NCBI RefSeq assembly: GCF_910596095.1
Contig: NC_056540.1
Location: 19,864,501 to 19,928,500 of the forward strand
Origin: Thunnus maccoyii
Lineage: Eukaryota > Chordata > Actinopteri > Scombriformes > Scombridae
Direction of reading: 5' to 3'
Length of the DNA stretch: 64,000 nucleotides
Shown here: in pieces, positions 61,522 through 64,000 of the stretch
How the letters are laid out: each line of letters begins with the position of its first letter
How positions within the stretch are numbered: position 1 is the first letter of the stretch
The notes under the pieces: generated by a model
What the model saw: the letters and a program-made list of their open reading frames with translations, nothing else
What the model was told of the DNA's origin: nothing
The model's database searches: none
Position numbers and translations under genes: made by a program

Positions 61522-61789
61522 CGGTGGTTCTCAAAGTGGGGTCCGGGATCCCCCCAGGGGTTCCTTGAGGGGGTTCCAGGGAGTCCCCAGCCAAAAGGGG
61601 AATAATTTATTTTCACTACAATTTCATCCATAAGTAACACAATGACAGAATATATGATTTTTTGGTCATGAGTTTCATACACTTTCTGTAATTAAACATC
61701 TAAAAGCAAACAATCTTATCAGATGAGGGTCCGTGGTCTCGTTTGTATCAGTTTAGGGGTCCTTGACGTGAAAACTTTGCGAACCACTG
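61522..61789. mobile_element. Non-autonomous hAT element, copy 1
   Basis: Ends are CGGTGGTTCTCAAAGT and ACTTTGCGAACCACTG, inverted repeats of the hAT-Charlie type (CAGTGGTTCTCAAA). The flanks are an 8-bp near-duplication, gtataaat at 61514-61521 and atttaaat at 61790-61797 (6 of 8). No transposase remains. Confidence 0.75.
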
Positions 61790-62100
61790 ATTTAAATTTA
61801 TGTGCTTTTAATGCTCTAACGCTGATTAAAATCACGTGTAGTTTAATTGATCGAGTCTTAATAAAATCACGGTGTTTTTTTGTCTCATAGGCTATTAGAT
61901 TGATGTCCAATGGTTTAGTTTGTCTCTCACATTATATCCACCTACTGATGTTGTCCAGTAAAGCTCATTACACAATCAGAACCTAAAAGCACAAAAGATC
62001 AAATCTATAAATGACAGTACGTATTAAATAACAGTCGGCCTAATTTAGGAGCAATATTCATCTTTGAATTGTGTTAAAAGTCTAGCCAGAATTGATGTGG

Positions 62101-62221
62101 TGACGTCAGCTCTGGATCACTGGAACTGGAACACTGGAACACGCTGCATAGCAACAGTCGCGCTCAGAATCTTTGCTACATTGTTACAGCGTTAGAACAT
62201 TCGAACGTGTTACAATGTAGC
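62101..62221. promoter_or_regulatory. CRE followed by imperfect palindrome
   Basis: TGACGTCA at 62101-62108 is a perfect CRE. Farther on, 'gctgcatagcaac' (about 62153) resembles half an RFX X-box. GCTACATTGTTACAGCGTT (62175-62193) is the near reverse complement of 62204-62221, a hairpin with about 10 loop bases. The region is 1.4 kb upstream of fibp coding sequence; its role is unknown. Confidence 0.3.
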
Positions 62222-62427
62222 AGACAAATGACAACAAAAGCATCCACTGAAACGTAAACATTTCAAAGAAACGCACATAAATTCGCATTAATGTCGCTGT
62301 GAATATTGAATATGTGGTAATAATCATTTTACAGTTTGTGAACGGATGCCAGTTTTGGTTTACTACATAGGTTTACATACTGTAGGTTATATAAGCCTAC
62401 AAACACACCTTCATTGGCTCTGAAGGC

Positions 62428-62731
62428 CAGCGGTTCAAGGGGTCCTTGAAGGGGTTCCAGTGGGTCCCCAAAATATGGAGAATATTTTAATTTCACTATT
62501 ATTTCTTTGACTGGAACTTACACCAATAAGATAATGTATGAGGATGATTATTCTGTTCATAGGTTTCACACTCTTCACTGTTAATCTGCAGATATACAGT
62601 ATAGACAGTTATGGAATAACTAAATCTTATCAGATGGGGACCCCCGAGACTACATCTTATTAAATAGGAGTCTGCGGCCTGATGTGTATCAGTTTGGGGG
62701 TCCTTGATACCAAAAAGGTTGCGAGCCACTG
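62428..62731. mobile_element. Non-autonomous hAT element, copy 2
   Basis: Ends CAGCGGTTC and GAGCCACTG; shares 'ggggtccttgaaggggttcc' and 'gtttgggggtccttgata' with copy 1. Target duplication ctgaaggc (62420-62427) and ctgtaggc (62732-62739), 7 of 8 matching. Same orientation as copy 1, 640 bases away. Confidence 0.8.
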
Positions 62732-63044
62732 CTGTAGGCTACTAGATGTTTAAACAATAATCTGCACCTACACAACATAAAAGCAATTGAATACAGCATT
62801 AATAATAGGTTGTGTATTTTTTTCTTTTTTTTAAAAATCTTTATCAACTGTCAGGATCATAACACAGCAACACAGCCAGGGTTTAATATGTATAATGTAA
62901 AGTAAATATATGAAGCAGAATTTTAAAAAAATGAAATATTGTTTATATTACATTTCTGACACAATTCATATGTCTTCACAGCTTTAATGAGGAGATAACT
63001 AACGTAGAAAAATATGAGACAACACTGCAGCTGAGCTTTTCCTG

Positions 63045-63064
63045 TGACGTCACAAACCGGAAGT
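63045..63064 (+). promoter_or_regulatory. fibp: fibp presumed promoter: CRE plus ETS site
   Basis: TGACGTCA (63045-63052) and CCGGAAGT (63057-63064), an exact CRE and an ETS/GABP site, stand five bases apart about 500 bases before the coding start. This CRE-ETS pair is typical of TATA-less housekeeping promoters. A non-coding exon 1 must follow; its donor is not certain (aacaag|gtatag near 63417 is one candidate). Confidence 0.55.
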
Positions 63065-63564
63065 ATGTGTTAGCGTCTGCTGTTGTTGACAGTAGCACTA
63101 CAGTGATTCTACCATTTGATATATTGTATGTTCGGGCTTTAAAGACGAACTTAAAGACTTATGCTAGATACCTGATTACACCGACACGTTATTTTGGTCT
63201 TAACTAAGCGTTTTGAGATCTGGTCATTAATTTATTCTGGTAACTTTGCGACGTAGCTAGCATTGGATGCTAGCATGTAATGGAAGAAGTGAGCTAATTA
63301 GGAAGCCATGGAAACTAATTTTAAGCTTATCTCTTAGGCTGTTGCGGTAAACTTAAAAGGTCAGCTTTTACTTTAGTTTGGAGCTTAAAACTGGTTGGGA
63401 TAACACTCCAAACAAGGTATAGTGGCACCCTTCAGGCTGTATTTAGCACTTTAAATGGTGTTGAGCTAATCTGACAGCTGATTTTGTTGGTGGTTATTTG
63501 AGCTAAACGCTTCCTGTTTAACTTCTCCTGACCCTCTTGTGTTTGCTCTTCTGCCTCCATGCAG

Positions 63565-63649
63565 ATGGCAGTAGAGTTGGATGTGTTCGTGGGTAACACT
63601 ACTATCATGGATGAGGAGGTCTACCAGCTCTGGTTGGATGGATACACAG
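63565..63649 (+). CDS. fibp: FGF1 intracellular-binding protein, first coding exon (partial gene)
   Basis: An acceptor (ctccatgcag) is followed at once by ATG and 28 codons plus one base to a donor (acacag|gtactg). The reading [28 protein letters not shown] matches the start of FIBP (human: [24 protein letters not shown]). FIBP binds acidic FGF inside cells and is linked to mitogenic response. The rest of the gene lies beyond the window end. The neighbouring ccdc85b and fosl1 are also its neighbours in human. Confidence 0.93.
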
Positions 63650-64000
63650 GTACTGTGGGTCACACAATGTATTTATAATATTCTGGGTCTCTGAGTATTA
63701 CGGTGTATTCAGGGAGACTGGACAAAATTAGGAGTAGAGGTGCTTCTAGAGACTCCTGGTGTGTTGGGAGTAATTTTTCCAAAGATGTGAACAATCTTGG
63801 TGTGACTGGTGTTTGGCTTTAGTTTCCTGCTGCATCTCAGGACCGCCTAAATGTTCACAAGATAAATCTGAGATGTCTCAAGATCATTATCATGATTTTG
63901 CTGCTACATAAGATATGTTTGTCTTGACTTTTCTCTGCTTTTTGCCTTTAGTTTTAGCTCTTCACACTTATAAAGCTGTTCTATGAAACAATCTGAGAAG

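Noticed and set aside
1-64000. CRISPR arrays, phage, insertion sequences, bacterial operons, riboswitches
   Set aside because: None seen; introns, polyadenylation signals and vertebrate gene families show this is animal nuclear DNA. Tandem repeats here are micro- and minisatellites without spacers.

Overview
This window is vertebrate nuclear DNA, almost certainly from a ray-finned fish and probably a percomorph (the group is inferred). Genes have short exons with GT-AG introns. The AT-rich spacers carry fish-type dispersed repeats: a tRNA-derived SINE, hAT-like foldback elements and LINE remnants. The proteins resemble vertebrate orthologues with fish features, for example a 167-residue cofilin.

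Eight genes are recognisable. In order: prss23 (+, 7.3-11.2 kb), cfl1 (-, 12.2-19.2 kb), atl3 (-, 21.7-35.4 kb), a forkhead gene of the FOXN2/FOXN3 type (-, 35.9-41.5 kb), yif1a (-, 42.0-48.5 kb), fosl1 (+, 52.3-56.1 kb), ccdc85b (-, 58.4-59.0 kb) and the first coding exon of fibp (+, 63.6 kb to the edge). I rebuilt complete coding exon sets for prss23, cfl1, atl3, foxn-like, yif1a, fosl1 and ccdc85b. Splice joints were read directly and all keep phase. A ninth candidate is an 89-codon single-pass membrane protein ORF at 60.06-60.33 kb with a polyadenylation signal just after its stop. CFL1, FIBP, CCDC85B, FOSL1, ATL3 and YIF1A all lie on human 11q13, so most of the window is a conserved synteny block. 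The forkhead gene is the member I do not expect there.

The first 7 kb holds no confident gene: a foldback element, a dispersed repeat cluster and, just before prss23, a compound CT-microsatellite/minisatellite. Spacers at 19-21.7, 48.6-52.1 and 60.4-63 kb contain repeats and a few dense clusters of regulatory motifs.

The genes are not an operon-like system. Some fit a growth-factor and actin theme. cfl1 (actin severing) and fosl1 (AP-1) both sit beside perfect CArG boxes, the sites of SRF. fosl1 also has a CRE, an E-box and an intronic cluster of AP-1 sites that suggests autoregulation. atl3 and yif1a both act in the early secretory pathway. I found no CRISPR, phage or bacterial system, and no clearly novel multi-gene system. 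The most interesting items are the small membrane-protein candidate, the regulatory clusters, the overlapping uORFs and the unexpected forkhead gene.
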